DNA of 37,980 nucleotides from assembly GCA_902530325.1 (NCBI GenBank), contig CACAAB010000014.1:1-37980 (forward strand), in the 5' to 3' direction. How positions within the stretch are numbered: the stretch's first letter is position 1; each line of letters opens with the position of its first letter. The stretch is from an uncultured SAR116 cluster alpha proteobacterium. Lineage in GTDB: Bacteria > Pseudomonadota > Alphaproteobacteria > Puniceispirillales > Marisalimonadaceae. The notes beneath the pieces were generated by a model. That model was not told the DNA's origin. It ran no database searches and saw only the letters and a list, made by a program, of their open reading frames with translations. Of this stretch, positions 1 through 9,015 are shown piece by piece. The translations under genes and the position numbers were made by a program.

Positions 1-881
1 AAATAATTAAAAATGATGAAATAAATATACTTTTTGATCTTTGTGGTCATTGGGCCAATAATAACTTATCCTTATTTTCTAAAAAAGCTGCCCCAATACA
101 GATTTCGTGGATAGGATATCCTAACACAACAGGACTCAAAGAAATTGATTACAGATTTACTACTAAATATGCGGATCCATCTAAATGTGACGATAAAATT
201 TATTCAGAAAAACTATATAGGCTACCTGAGACATTTTTATGTTTTAATAGGATTGATGATATAAGTTTTTCACAAACACCACCTTTAGAATATTCTAAAA
301 AAATAACTTTCGGTAGTTTCAATAATATTTTAAAAATTTCTAAGTCTACAATTAAAGCGTGGTCAATGATTTTAAAGAATATTGAGAACTCAAAACTCAT
401 ATTAAAGTCAAGCTCAGAAATTGATAATGTCACTTTTGAAGATATAAGAATAGAATTTACTAAATTAGGCATAAATAAAAACAGAATTGGCTTGCTTGAA
501 AGAACAGAAAATAGAAAACAACATCTTTTATGTTATAATTTTATTGATATTTCTTTAGATACTTTCCCTTTTAATGGCGCGACAACAACTTTTGAGTCAT
601 TGTGGATGGGTGTACCTGTTTTGACAATTGAAGGTGAACATCATGTTTCTAGAGTTTCAACAAGTGTACTAAAAGTTTTAAATTTAAATGAATTTATTGG
701 CAAAGACCTAAATGATTTTGTAAAAAAAGCAATACATATTTCTAAAGATAATAAAAAATTATTATTTTATAGAAAGAATTTAAGAGGTATAATGAAAAAT
801 TGTCTACTTGCTGATGGAAAAGAGTTTACAAAAAATTTTGAAAATGCTGTTCTTGATATATGGTCAAAACATAAAAAATAA
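1..881 (+). CDS. SPINDLY/OGT-like protein O-glycosyltransferase (GT41), 3' part only
   Basis: The reading frame is open from base 3 to the TAA at 879-881, so the gene is cut by the window edge, not broken. The visible ~292 residues are the C-terminal half of a GT41 catalytic domain. They contain GHW, WIGYPNTTGL, YRLPETFLCF, FGSFNNILKI and a DTFPFNGATTTFESLWMGVP segment. The Lys of the FNNxxKI motif matches the lysine near the nucleotide phosphates in human OGT. The motifs are closer to plant SPINDLY (GYPNTTGL, TTTTCESLYMGVP) than to UDP-GlcNAc OGT. The protein is clearly paralogous to the gene at 3813-6266, but GHT is replaced by GHW and the preceding DLNG by DLCG. It ends just before a strong terminator shared with the convergent flagellin gene, which suggests flagellin as the acceptor. 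Acceptor and donor are inference. Confidence 0.85.
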   Translation, partial: IIKNDEINILFDLCGHWANNNLSLFSKKAAPIQISWIGYPNTTGLKEIDYRFTTKYADPSKCDDKIYSEKLYRLPETFLCFNRIDDISFSQTPPLEYSKKITFGSFNNILKISKSTIKAWSMILKNIENSKLILKSSSEIDNVTFEDIRIEFTKLGINKNRIGLLERTENRKQHLLCYNFIDISLDTFPFNGATTTFESLWMGVPVLTIEGEHHVSRVSTSVLKVLNLNEFIGKDLNDFVKKAIHISKDNKKLLFYRKNLRGIMKNCLLADGKEFTKNFENAVLDIWSKHKK

Positions 882-906
882 AAAACCACCCTTACGGGTG
901 GTTTTT
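881..906. terminator. Bidirectional Rho-independent terminator between the glycosyltransferase and flagellin
   Basis: A perfect 11-bp inverted repeat, AAAAACCACCC then loop TTAC then GGGTGGTTTTT, gives a G+C-containing stem with A- and T-runs on either side. It therefore reads as a terminator on both strands. It lies directly at the stop codon of the upstream glycosyltransferase and 20 bases past the flagellin stop codon. It is the clearest terminator in the window. Confidence 0.9.
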
Positions 907-926
907 CACCTTACAATCTCCAACTA

Positions 927-3653
927 TTATCCTTGAAGAAGTGCTAGTAAGTTCTGCTTAGATGCATTTGCCTGAGCTAACATCGATGTTGCAGCTTGAG
1001 ACAATATCTGGCTCTTAGTCAACTTTGATGTTTCTGAAGCAAAGTCAGCATCCATTATTCTTGATTTGGCAGCTTCTGTGTTAACTTTTAATGTAGTTAA
1101 GTTATTAATAGAAGCATCGATTCTGTTTTCAACAGCACCAAATGATGACCTAAATAATGAAAGTTGGTCAATCGCTTTATCAATCGTAGCAATTGAGGAA
1201 TTTGCATCACCAAGATTTGTGACAGAAACTCCACTTCCCTTAACTTCCTGGGATTGACTTTGATTTTGAACACCCAATTTTTGTAAAATGTCATCCATAT
1301 CATTACCAGCTGTCATATTAGTGTTAGTATCAGCACCAACTGATTGTATTTTTATAGGACCGTTAGTGTCATTTTTGAGTGTCATATTTCCAACTACATT
1401 GACCCTCTCACCAACTTGTGCGTGTCCAATTTTTACACCCTCAGCTTGAAGAGCGTTGTCAGTTGTAATACTAGTTATGGAATGGAAAGCAGTTGTTCCA
1501 TGTACCTCACCGTTGTTAACGTTTAGAGCAATCGTCTCGGTTACTGTCGCTCCGTGTACATCTGTTCCTACGACAGTAAAATTAACTGCATCGGTACTAG
1601 TGTAGTTACCAGCATTACCAGAGATGGTAATAACTGAACCGTTTAAAGAACTAGCGTTAGATGTTGCTGCTCCTGCAAGAGTGATTGCACCTGCAGCATC
1701 GGCACTTGTAGAAGTATGAAGTGAATCATCATCAAAAGAAGAGCTTTGACCTATTAAACCAACATCAAATGTGTCAGTTGCATGGGCAGCACCACCAGTA
1801 ATATTTAAAGCTGTTACTCTATGGAAAACCTTAGTTCCTAATATTTGCTTATTAATTTCACCAGCGGCAAAAGCTATTTCTTCAGTCAATGTGGCACCAC
1901 TTGAGTCTGTTCCAGTAACTTTTAATTTCGCACTAGCACCGTTAGCAGCGTTAGTACCCTTTTGTGTTAAAACAACCCTTGAGTTTACAACTTCTCCAAG
2001 TAATGAGCTTGATGACGCATCCATTGGACCAGTTGCAGCACCAGTACCACCGTCAACCAGACCGTCAAGATCAAAAGTACCATTATTAATACCAGTTGTT
2101 ACTGAGTCACCATGAATATTTCGCACACCCACAATAAAGTCATTGTCAGTTGAAGACAATGTAATATCGACACCAGCTTCACTAGTTAATATTACACGAC
2201 CCAACTCATCACTCATAGTTGCTCTAATATCTCCGATACCCGCACTATTAACTTTAGTAATCATTCCAGTAGCGTCTGTTACAGATGTTAAATCAACATG
2301 GGTTCCATTGATTCTGAAAGCAGTTGCAGTGGATGGTCTAGCGCCAAAATCTAAAGTTAGTTCTACTTCATTTTTTGCGTCTGCTGTAACACCATGTGAA
2401 GTTGTTAATTCATTGATTGCAGCAGCAATACTCTGAGCAGAACCATTATCAGATCCACCAATTAATACATCATTGATTTCAATTTCATTAGCAACTAATG
2501 CTGTTCCACTTACAACGTCAGTTTCTAATTCACCACCTACAGAGAACTCGTTAAAGCCAATAGAATGTACATCTGCAATAGTACCAGATCCGCCGGTATA
2601 ACCATTTTTAACAGAACCAGCTTCAATCCTTACTGCTGAACCATCTAAATTTTCAATTTCTAAAAAACCAGTGTAGGTACCTTGAGTAAAACCAATAGAC
2701 GATGCATTTGCACCAATAATAATATCAGCACCATTTGTGTTCGATAATGTTATTGTATTGTTTGAATTAAGAGTAGCATTAATACCAGAAGCAGACTCGT
2801 TTATATTATCTGTTAAATCTTGATATGAGGTGGATAATGCTATTGTATTGCTATTAATTGTAAATGTTTGAGTCATATTGAAAGGACCCATTTCATCGGA
2901 TGTAAAGGTGTTAAAAGCATTCACTGTTGCACCGTGTACACCTGAGTTAAGATTGATAGCATCAGCAACTGTTTTAGCAGTATTTGTGTCTGTAGCTGTC
3001 AAATCAGCAGTAAAATTTGCTGCAAAAGCATTAAAACCATTTATCTTAATGTCAGATTTGTCTATGGTAGTTGTAGCAGTAGTGGTATAGTCACCTTTAA
3101 ATACTCTTTCGCTTGTAAGCTTTTGAACTCCAGTAGAGCTATTAAGGCCTAAAGCTGATGCATCAGATTTTTCTAAGTTAACTTTCATAGAATCAGAACC
3201 ATTAATACCAATCTGAAAAGTTACATCATTATTAGTTCCATCAAGTAATTTTACATTATTGAAATGTGTAGAAGTTGCTATTTTATCAATTTCAGAAACT
3301 AAGGCATCTACTTCAGCTTGAATTTGAACTCTATCATTCTGTGAAAGTGTGCTATTGGAAGCTTGAACTGCCAATTCTCTTACTCTTTGTAAAATATTTT
3401 CCATTTCACCAAGTGCACCTTCAGCAGTTTGTGTCATAGAAATTGCATCATATGAATTTCTGATAGCAACATCTAAACTTCTAACTTGTGCGTCCATTTT
3501 ACTTGCAATGGCTGATCCAGCGGCATCATCTGCTGCTGTATTGATTCTCAATCCAGATGAAAGACGTTGCATAGCTTCGTCCATTTCTCTATTTTGAGCT
3601 TGCATATTTTTTTGAGCAACTAAAGCACTCAAATTTGTATTAATGCTGTTCAT
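927..3653 (-). CDS. fliC: Flagellin (filament subunit), greatly enlarged central domain
   Basis: This is the structural subunit of the flagellar filament. The N-terminal D0/D1 region (about residues 1-175, with NTNLSALVAQKNM, RLSSGLRIN and AADDAAGSAIA) and the C-terminal D1/D0 region (last ~100 residues, ending LAQANASKQNLLALLQG) are typical. I chose the ATG at 3653 because GGAGA sits 6 bases upstream; a TTG four codons further up overlaps that site. The protein is ~908 aa, whereas many flagellins are 270-500 aa. The ~630-residue insert holds several flagellin_IN-like units (for example IEINDVLIGG ... AAINELTTSHGV) and two copies of a repeat also found in FliD and FlgK. It is flanked by two SPINDLY-like glycosyltransferases and is likely glycosylated; that is inference. 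A weak sigma-28-like promoter lies upstream. Confidence 0.95.
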   Translation of the reverse strand: MNSINTNLSALVAQKNMQAQNREMDEAMQRLSSGLRINTAADDAAGSAIASKMDAQVRSLDVAIRNSYDAISMTQTAEGALGEMENILQRVRELAVQASNSTLSQNDRVQIQAEVDALVSEIDKIATSTHFNNVKLLDGTNNDVTFQIGINGSDSMKVNLEKSDASALGLNSSTGVQKLTSERVFKGDYTTTATTTIDKSDIKINGFNAFAANFTADLTATDTNTAKTVADAINLNSGVHGATVNAFNTFTSDEMGPFNMTQTFTINSNTIALSTSYQDLTDNINESASGINATLNSNNTITLSNTNGADIIIGANASSIGFTQGTYTGFLEIENLDGSAVRIEAGSVKNGYTGGSGTIADVHSIGFNEFSVGGELETDVVSGTALVANEIEINDVLIGGSDNGSAQSIAAAINELTTSHGVTADAKNEVELTLDFGARPSTATAFRINGTHVDLTSVTDATGMITKVNSAGIGDIRATMSDELGRVILTSEAGVDITLSSTDNDFIVGVRNIHGDSVTTGINNGTFDLDGLVDGGTGAATGPMDASSSSLLGEVVNSRVVLTQKGTNAANGASAKLKVTGTDSSGATLTEEIAFAAGEINKQILGTKVFHRVTALNITGGAAHATDTFDVGLIGQSSSFDDDSLHTSTSADAAGAITLAGAATSNASSLNGSVITISGNAGNYTSTDAVNFTVVGTDVHGATVTETIALNVNNGEVHGTTAFHSITSITTDNALQAEGVKIGHAQVGERVNVVGNMTLKNDTNGPIKIQSVGADTNTNMTAGNDMDDILQKLGVQNQSQSQEVKGSGVSVTNLGDANSSIATIDKAIDQLSLFRSSFGAVENRIDASINNLTTLKVNTEAAKSRIMDADFASETSKLTKSQILSQAATSMLAQANASKQNLLALLQG
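1425..1990 (-). repeat. Two copies of the 'TGTDxxGxxxTExI' module in the flagellin insert
   Basis: Two units of ~75-90 residues follow each other at about residues 555-745. The first contains KLKVTGTDSSGATLTEEI followed by KVFHRVTALNI. The second contains NFTVVGTDVHGATVTETI followed by TAFHSITSITT. They are joined by a DDDSL linker that also occurs in FlgK. The pattern matches the modules in FliD and FlgK. Boundaries are approximate because they were read by eye from the translation. Confidence 0.75.
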
Positions 3654-3705
3654 GTTTGTCTCCAAATATAAGTTAATTTTAAACCCTGAAGGTCTTCCTG
3701 CTTTT

Positions 3706-3733
3706 TAATACGACAGACTGTAAAATTGTTTAG
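3706..3733 (-). promoter_or_regulatory. Candidate sigma-28 promoter of flagellin
   Basis: On the minus strand the region reads CTAAACAAT, ten bases, then GTCGTATTA. This resembles the sigma-28 elements TAAAGTTT and GCCGATAA only partly. The predicted start would give a leader of about 45 bases before the flagellin ATG. A similar -10 element (GCCGTATTA, same 10-base spacer) precedes the gene at 36204, which slightly raises confidence. Confidence 0.35.
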
Positions 3734-3769
3734 AAATCACTTTATTTTTATGACTAAAAGATAATGTAA

Positions 3770-3785
3770 TGGCACATATATTGCT
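3770..3785 (+). promoter_or_regulatory. Sigma-54 promoter upstream of the SPINDLY-like glycosyltransferase
   Basis: TGGCACATATATTGCT matches the sigma-54 consensus TGGCAC-N5-TTGCW exactly, with GG and GC separated by ten bases. The predicted transcription start is near 3796, leaving a short leader with AGGGA before the ATG at 3813. It is the best of six such sites in the window. Confidence 0.8.
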
Positions 3786-3812
3786 GAAAAAGTAAAGATT
3801 AGGGATATATAT

Positions 3813-6266
3813 ATGCAGAATAATTTAAATGCTTCATCTAAGGTAAAAAATCTTTTTTATTTGTATGAAAATCAAAAGTTCAAAAAACTTGAAAGAGAAT
3901 GTTATAAAGTAATTAACAGCAGCTTTTCTTCGTCACTGATATATAATTTATTAGGAGTTAGTCTAACAAAGCAACTCAAACTAAAAAAAGCAATAAATAT
4001 TTTTAGAAGTGCTCTTAAGTTAGACGCAAGTAACACCGATACATTAGTTAATTTAGGGTTAGCACAAAAAGAAGCTAAATTATTTAATGAAGCAATAAAT
4101 TCAAATTCAAAAGCAATTGAAATTAACCCTAATTGCTTTCAGGCATATATAAACCTATCAGATTTATATAACATTAAGCAAAATTTTTTCGAAGCTCTTA
4201 AAAATGCAAGACATGCAACTATTTTAAATCCTGAATCAGCTGAAGCTTTTTGTAATATTGGGACAGCTTTCAATGGTCTAAGAAATTACGATTTGGCAGC
4301 ACAAAACTATGAAAAAGCGTTTGATATAAATCCTAATTCACCTTTAATTAGTCACAACTTTGCAATTGCTCTTATGAAATTAAAGAAATTTATGGATGCT
4401 AAAGTAATATTAGAAAACAACATTGCAAAAAATAATATAAATAATAGAAGTCAAATTGACTTTGCATTATGTTTGTTCGAGCTTGGTGAAATAGATAATT
4501 CTGTAATAGAGCACAAAAAAGCTGTAGCTACTTTTTCAAGATCTTTTGAGGTACATAATAATTATGGTAATCTTCTACTTTTCTTAGGTAAAGATAATGA
4601 AGCAATAACTCACTTTAATATCGCCAAAAAAATCTCTTCTAACAATCCAATAATTCATTATAATTTAGGAAGAGCAGAAGTTTCAAATAAAAATTACAAA
4701 AAAGCGTTAGAATATTGTGATTATGCATTAAAAGCTAATCCTTCATTTCATAAAGCATTAAATTTAGCAGCTTTAATACACAGGGTTACTGAAAATGACA
4801 AGCAAGCTACTAAATGTTTTCAAAAAGCATTAGAAATACAACCTGATGATCACGAAGTTTTATTCAATTATGGTCAACATTGCATTTCCCAAAATCTTTA
4901 TCAAAAAGGAATCGATTTATTATCAAAAGCAAAATCAAATAATTGTCCTTATCCCGAAGTAAATTTTTTCATAGCTATGGCTAATCACAACTTATTGGGT
5001 ATAGATGAAGCATTAGATGATTATCTTAAAATAATAGCTGACAAAAATACTAGTAAAGAATTGTTATTTAATTCTTTTTTATTATTGAATTATTCAGATA
5101 AATTGTCTCCTCAAAAGATATTTAACTTGCATAAGAAATATGATTTTGATCAAAAATTAGTGTCATTTAACAAAAATAGTAACAAAAAAATAAGAGTTGG
5201 ATATGTATCATCAGATTTTAGAACACATTCAGTTAATTATTTCTTTTCAAATATTTTAAAAAATCACAATAAAATGGATTTTGAAATTTTTTGTTATTAC
5301 AACAATAACTATGATGATAAAGAAACTTTCAAACTAAAGGAAAATTCAACTTTTTGGAGAAATATATTCTTAAAATCTGACGAGTATGTTGTTAATATAA
5401 TTAAACAAGATAAAATAGACATCTTAGTGGATTTAAATGGACACACTGCAGGAAATAGACTTGGAGTTTTTAAAAAAAGAGCTGCTTTTAAACAAATCAC
5501 CTGGCTTGGTTATCCTAATACTACTGGCTTAAAAAATATGGATTATCGTTTTACCGATAATTTTGCTGACCCTATAAATACAAATGACAAATTTTATACT
5601 GAAATACTTTATAGACTACCAAATTCATTTCTTTGTTACTCAAATGGAATTGATGCAAAAATATCTAATGAGATTCCTTACGTAAATAATGGATTTTTAA
5701 CTTTTGGTTCCTTTAACAATTTAAATAAAATCAACTCAACTACTATAGAATTATGGTCTAAAATATTACTATTAATACCAAATTCTAAGTTAATGCTAAA
5801 AAGTCCAGCAAATCAGTCAGATGATTTAAAAAATAGATTAATTGAAAAATTTGCATCTTATGGTGCTGATGCTAATCAAATAATTTTTGAAGGAAGAACA
5901 GAAGAAAAAGAAAAGCATCTAGAAATGTATAATTTAGTAGATGTAGCACTAGATACATTTCCTTACAACGGAGCTACCACTACATTTGAAGCACTTTTGA
6001 TGGGTGTTCCGGTTATAACTTTGTGCGGCGATAAGCATGTATCAAGGGTTTCAAATAGTATTCTTAGAAACTTGTCTTTGGATGAATTTGTAGCAAATAC
6101 AAAAAAAGAGTATATAAATATTGCTTATTCACAACTTAAAAATATAAAAAAGTTAGAGTATTTAAAGAAAAATTTAAGGTTAAAACTATTAAACTCATCT
6201 TTATGTGACGAGATTCAATTTACTAAAAATATTGAAAATGCCTACAAAGAAATTTTAAAAGATTAA
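3813..6266 (+). CDS. SPINDLY-like TPR protein O-glycosyltransferase (GT41)
   Basis: This 817-aa protein has about ten to eleven tetratricopeptide repeats (residues ~45-420, with repeated AxxxxxKAIEINPN-type helices) and then a GT41 catalytic domain (~460-817). Catalytic-domain motifs are VDLNGHTAGNRLG, WLGYPNTTGL, YRLPNSFLCYS, FGSFNNLNKI, LDTFPYNGATTTFEALLMG and HVSRVSNSIL. The nucleotide-site His of human OGT (HTT) is Ala here, and the ATTTFEAL-GVP pattern resembles plant SPINDLY, a GDP-fucose protein O-fucosyltransferase. The start has AGGGA eight bases upstream. The gene lies between fliC and fliD under a strong sigma-54 promoter, so a flagellar acceptor is likely; the acceptor and sugar are inference. 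It stops 3 bases before the convergent fliD stop codon. The start of the window holds a close paralogue. Confidence 0.9.
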   Translation: MQNNLNASSKVKNLFYLYENQKFKKLERECYKVINSSFSSSLIYNLLGVSLTKQLKLKKAINIFRSALKLDASNTDTLVNLGLAQKEAKLFNEAINSNSKAIEINPNCFQAYINLSDLYNIKQNFFEALKNARHATILNPESAEAFCNIGTAFNGLRNYDLAAQNYEKAFDINPNSPLISHNFAIALMKLKKFMDAKVILENNIAKNNINNRSQIDFALCLFELGEIDNSVIEHKKAVATFSRSFEVHNNYGNLLLFLGKDNEAITHFNIAKKISSNNPIIHYNLGRAEVSNKNYKKALEYCDYALKANPSFHKALNLAALIHRVTENDKQATKCFQKALEIQPDDHEVLFNYGQHCISQNLYQKGIDLLSKAKSNNCPYPEVNFFIAMANHNLLGIDEALDDYLKIIADKNTSKELLFNSFLLLNYSDKLSPQKIFNLHKKYDFDQKLVSFNKNSNKKIRVGYVSSDFRTHSVNYFFSNILKNHNKMDFEIFCYYNNNYDDKETFKLKENSTFWRNIFLKSDEYVVNIIKQDKIDILVDLNGHTAGNRLGVFKKRAAFKQITWLGYPNTTGLKNMDYRFTDNFADPINTNDKFYTEILYRLPNSFLCYSNGIDAKISNEIPYVNNGFLTFGSFNNLNKINSTTIELWSKILLLIPNSKLMLKSPANQSDDLKNRLIEKFASYGADANQIIFEGRTEEKEKHLEMYNLVDVALDTFPYNGATTTFEALLMGVPVITLCGDKHVSRVSNSILRNLSLDEFVANTKKEYINIAYSQLKNIKKLEYLKKNLRLKLLNSSLCDEIQFTKNIENAYKEILKD

Positions 6267-6269
6267 GTC

Positions 6270-8888
6270 TTAATCGTCGTCATTCATTACTTCAAATAAG
6301 TTTGTAAGATACTCACCAGTAGATTTCAGACTCGTTACAGTTTGTTCCATTACAGTGAATTGTTGAATATATCTCTCTCGTGTGTTTTTAAGTCTTTCAT
6401 TAAGATCGATAAGCAAAGCTGATTGATCAGTAAGTTCATCGTTTAGTGTTCTCTCTCTTACCGAAATTTGACCTGATGATGTTTCTAAAATACTAGTAAG
6501 ATATGATGAAAACTTTTCAATTAAACTTTGACCATAAAATAGCGTTGCATTAGCACCTAATCCAGAATATTTAACTTTGATGCCTGCAGAGTCACCTGAG
6601 ATTGAGGTAAATGACTTATTAGCAGCATCTGGAGACATTGCAACACTATCAATTGTTGCAGAACCGGTAACACCAGTTGTAGTAATTCCTGCTCCAGTAA
6701 AACCTAGTGTTATTGATCCGCTTGTATTTGCAGAAGGAGTAATAGATGTTATACTTTTAAAAGTCTTAGATCCTAACACAGTTGCACTTGCTGCAGGCCC
6801 TGTTATGACTTCAGTTTGAGCATTTCCAGACATGTCAGTGCCAACAACTGTAAATGTTTTGTTACTTTCGTCACCTCCACCACTAGTAATTGAAGGTCTT
6901 TTTCCAGACAAATCAACAAATGCCGCTAAGGTACCTACATTTACTCCTGAAGCTGCAGCATTTGAAGCAATTTGGGTAACTGTTTTAAAAATATTAGTGG
7001 AAGTAACTGTCCCGTTTGCAGTAGGACCAGTTATAGTTTCACTTAGTGCATTACCATCTACATCTGTCCCAGTTATAGTAAAAGATACACCTGACAGATT
7101 ATTTGTACTTGAAACCGTTATACGAGAGTTTAAACTACTTGATGCTGCTCCGGCTTGTGCTCCATCAATAGTAAAATTTCCTGAGCTACCTCTTGTTTCG
7201 TTGTCAACAAGCCCGTCTGAGTCTGAAGCAGTCACAGAACTTCCATTAAGAGTTAATGCAGTATTTCCAGTTCCTGACTGTGTTGTTCCAATGTTATCAG
7301 CATCTGTTGTACCAACGAATTTTAAAAATCCATCTAAATTACTCCCTATGGAGTTTATTGCAATGGATGATGAACTGCCTGTAGATGATGAAGATATTGA
7401 ATAACTTCCATTGGAATGAGTAACTACTACGGATTTATTAGCTGCACTTAGAGTGCTATCTGCATTAATTGCTGTTTGAATAGCAGTTGCTAAAGCTGCT
7501 TCAGAGCTGTAGTGAGACGCAGGAATGGAAACTGTTCCTGACTGCGTTCCATCAACTGTAATCTGTATTGTGTTATTAGATGCAAGGACTTCAGGCGTTG
7601 TATCATTACTCACCAATCCAGTAAATGCACCGGAGACAAAAGCAGTCATCAAAAAAGTATAGGAACCTGCTGCAGGAGGCTTTGATGTTCCTCCAGTGAC
7701 AGTCAATAAACTTGAATTTGAAGAATACATTGAATTAAAAATAGCATCTAAAGAGGATGGATTGTTTTTCAATTCATTTTCTAGTACTGTTGTATTTAAA
7801 GATAACTGACCATCTCTTTCAGTTCTGACCCCAAGATTTGATATATAAACTCCATTTGCACCAAACCCTGTTAAAGCAGTTGAAGATAATGTTTCTATTT
7901 GATCTTTTATGTTTTTAATAACTGGATCATCTGCCAAATCACCAGCAGCTTTGGATTGTGATCCACGAAAAGTTTTTTCATTTAACAATCTACGTGCAAT
8001 ATTAATTGAATCAACAAATGATTGAAGATTTTTTTTGGCACTATTTATATCCACTGCACTTGATAGGTTAACAGGCACATCTGATCCTGATGAATTAGTT
8101 ACTGATAAAATATTTACTTCATAACCAGTGAAAAGGTCATTAATTATATTCGAAGATCTTGTTAATGCTATTCCATCAACTGTCAAAGCAGCATCTGTTC
8201 CAGCTACTTTCTGTTTTGAGTTATTAGTAGAAGTATTATCAATTGACGATAACCCAGAGCCGGATGGGCTTTCACTTGCCGAAACTCTTAATGCATTTTC
8301 TTTACCTGTAGAAGATTTTAATACAAGTGTAAACGTTCCATCCCCCGCTCCTAAGACGCTTGCCGCAACATCATAATTTAATTCATTTATTTTATCTTTA
8401 AGGGATTCAAGGGTATCTGTTGCAGTAACATTAATTGATTTTGATGATACAGTAGCGCTAGAAACAAAACTACCTGATGACCAGTCCCCTCTTTCTAAGG
8501 TTAATGTTCCTGCGCCAACTGATGCAGTATTTGATGAATAGTCTTCAAAAGCAAGGGTTTGACCTTTCGCCAATGATGTTACACTTATGTTTGAATTAAT
8601 TGCAACAGCTGTGGACGGATTAGTGATATTAGCTGATATTGGGGTGCCGTTAGACGAGACTTTTAGTGATGTGTTTCCAGTTAAAGTTGTTAAAGAAGAT
8701 GATAAAGTTGATAACGCACTTTTAATTTCTCCAATTGCAGAAATAGAAGTATTTTTTGAGTCAATTTTGGTTTGGATAAGATTTTCTTGAGGTGCTTTTT
8801 CAGCTTCAACAAGACTTTCAACAATTTGAGTTATATTTAATCCACTACCTCTATTGTTGATTGCACTTAAATAATCTACATTACTCAT
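6270..8888 (-). CDS. fliD: Flagellar filament cap protein FliD (HAP2), enlarged
   Basis: FliD caps the filament tip and folds exported flagellin. The N-terminus (GLNITQIVESLVEAEKAPQ) and the C-terminal coiled region (RERTLNDELTDQSALLIDLNERL ... YIQQFTVMEQTVTSLKSTGEYL) are typical of FliD. The length of 872 aa is nearly twice the common 450-500. The extra sequence at about residues 400-740 includes two copies of the module shared with FlgK and flagellin. The start has AGGAA upstream and a sigma-54-type promoter at 8926-8941. fliS, its usual partner, is not next to it but lies ~8 kb away at 16883. The gene is divergent from the 2OG oxygenase and convergent with the 3813 glycosyltransferase. Confidence 0.93.
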   Translation of the reverse strand: MSNVDYLSAINNRGSGLNITQIVESLVEAEKAPQENLIQTKIDSKNTSISAIGEIKSALSTLSSSLTTLTGNTSLKVSSNGTPISANITNPSTAVAINSNISVTSLAKGQTLAFEDYSSNTASVGAGTLTLERGDWSSGSFVSSATVSSKSINVTATDTLESLKDKINELNYDVAASVLGAGDGTFTLVLKSSTGKENALRVSASESPSGSGLSSIDNTSTNNSKQKVAGTDAALTVDGIALTRSSNIINDLFTGYEVNILSVTNSSGSDVPVNLSSAVDINSAKKNLQSFVDSINIARRLLNEKTFRGSQSKAAGDLADDPVIKNIKDQIETLSSTALTGFGANGVYISNLGVRTERDGQLSLNTTVLENELKNNPSSLDAIFNSMYSSNSSLLTVTGGTSKPPAAGSYTFLMTAFVSGAFTGLVSNDTTPEVLASNNTIQITVDGTQSGTVSIPASHYSSEAALATAIQTAINADSTLSAANKSVVVTHSNGSYSISSSSTGSSSSIAINSIGSNLDGFLKFVGTTDADNIGTTQSGTGNTALTLNGSSVTASDSDGLVDNETRGSSGNFTIDGAQAGAASSSLNSRITVSSTNNLSGVSFTITGTDVDGNALSETITGPTANGTVTSTNIFKTVTQIASNAAASGVNVGTLAAFVDLSGKRPSITSGGGDESNKTFTVVGTDMSGNAQTEVITGPAASATVLGSKTFKSITSITPSANTSGSITLGFTGAGITTTGVTGSATIDSVAMSPDAANKSFTSISGDSAGIKVKYSGLGANATLFYGQSLIEKFSSYLTSILETSSGQISVRERTLNDELTDQSALLIDLNERLKNTRERYIQQFTVMEQTVTSLKSTGEYLTNLFEVMNDDD
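6700..7190 (-). repeat. Two copies of the 'TGTDxxGxxxTETIxG' module in FliD
   Basis: At about residues 565-730, two units of ~75 residues carry SFTITGTDVDGNALSETITG and TFTVVGTDMSGNAQTEVITG. Each is followed by a (K/N)xFKxxTxI strand and a (V/L)G(T/F) end. The first unit is preceded by SDSDGLVDNETRGS, the same 14 residues that precede a unit in FlgK. Coordinates are approximate. Confidence 0.8.
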
Positions 8889-8925
8889 ATAATGATTCCT
8901 AATAAAACATTAACGTCATATAAAG

Positions 8926-8941
8926 TGCAAATTTTATGCCT
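8926..8941 (-). promoter_or_regulatory. Sigma-54-type promoter of fliD
   Basis: The minus strand reads AGGCATAAAATTTGCA, with GG and GC ten bases apart and the usual TTGCA at -12; only the first T of TGGCA is changed. It lies 38 bases upstream of the fliD start codon. A second such site on the other strand at 8978 makes this a divergent promoter region. Confidence 0.65.
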
Positions 8942-8977
8942 TTTATATGAAAAACTTATTTTTTATAATTTTATAAT

Positions 8978-8993
8978 TGGTATGTAATTTGCA
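8978..8993 (+). promoter_or_regulatory. Sigma-54-type promoter of the 2OG-Fe(II) oxygenase
   Basis: TGGTATGTAATTTGCA has GG-N10-GC and a good -12 box. The predicted start near 9004 leaves only about 12 bases of leader, which contain the ribosome site AAGAGG before the ATG at 9016. This argues that the upstream in-frame ATG at 8977, which overlaps the promoter, is not used. Confidence 0.6.
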
Positions 8994-9015
8994 GATTTTG
9001 AATAAAGAGGAATTT

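Noticed and set aside
1..881. A pseudogene or truncated glycosyltransferase at the left edge
   Set aside because: The frame is open to the first bases of the window and all visible motifs are intact, so it is cut by the window and not by mutation.
6261..6275. Hairpin GATTAA-GTC-TTAATC between the 3813 transferase and fliD as a terminator
   Set aside because: The stem is six AT-rich pairs without a following T-run on either strand. It mainly reflects the two facing stop codons.
6832..7404. A 190-aa open frame opposite fliD, and many similar frames opposite flgK, flgE and fliC
   Set aside because: These are antisense shadows of low-complexity Ser/Thr/Ala-rich genes, with no ribosome site and no family motif.
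8977..9015. An upstream ATG start for the 2OG oxygenase
   Set aside because: It overlaps the sigma-54-type site and lacks a ribosome site, while the ATG at 9016 has AAGAGG at good spacing.
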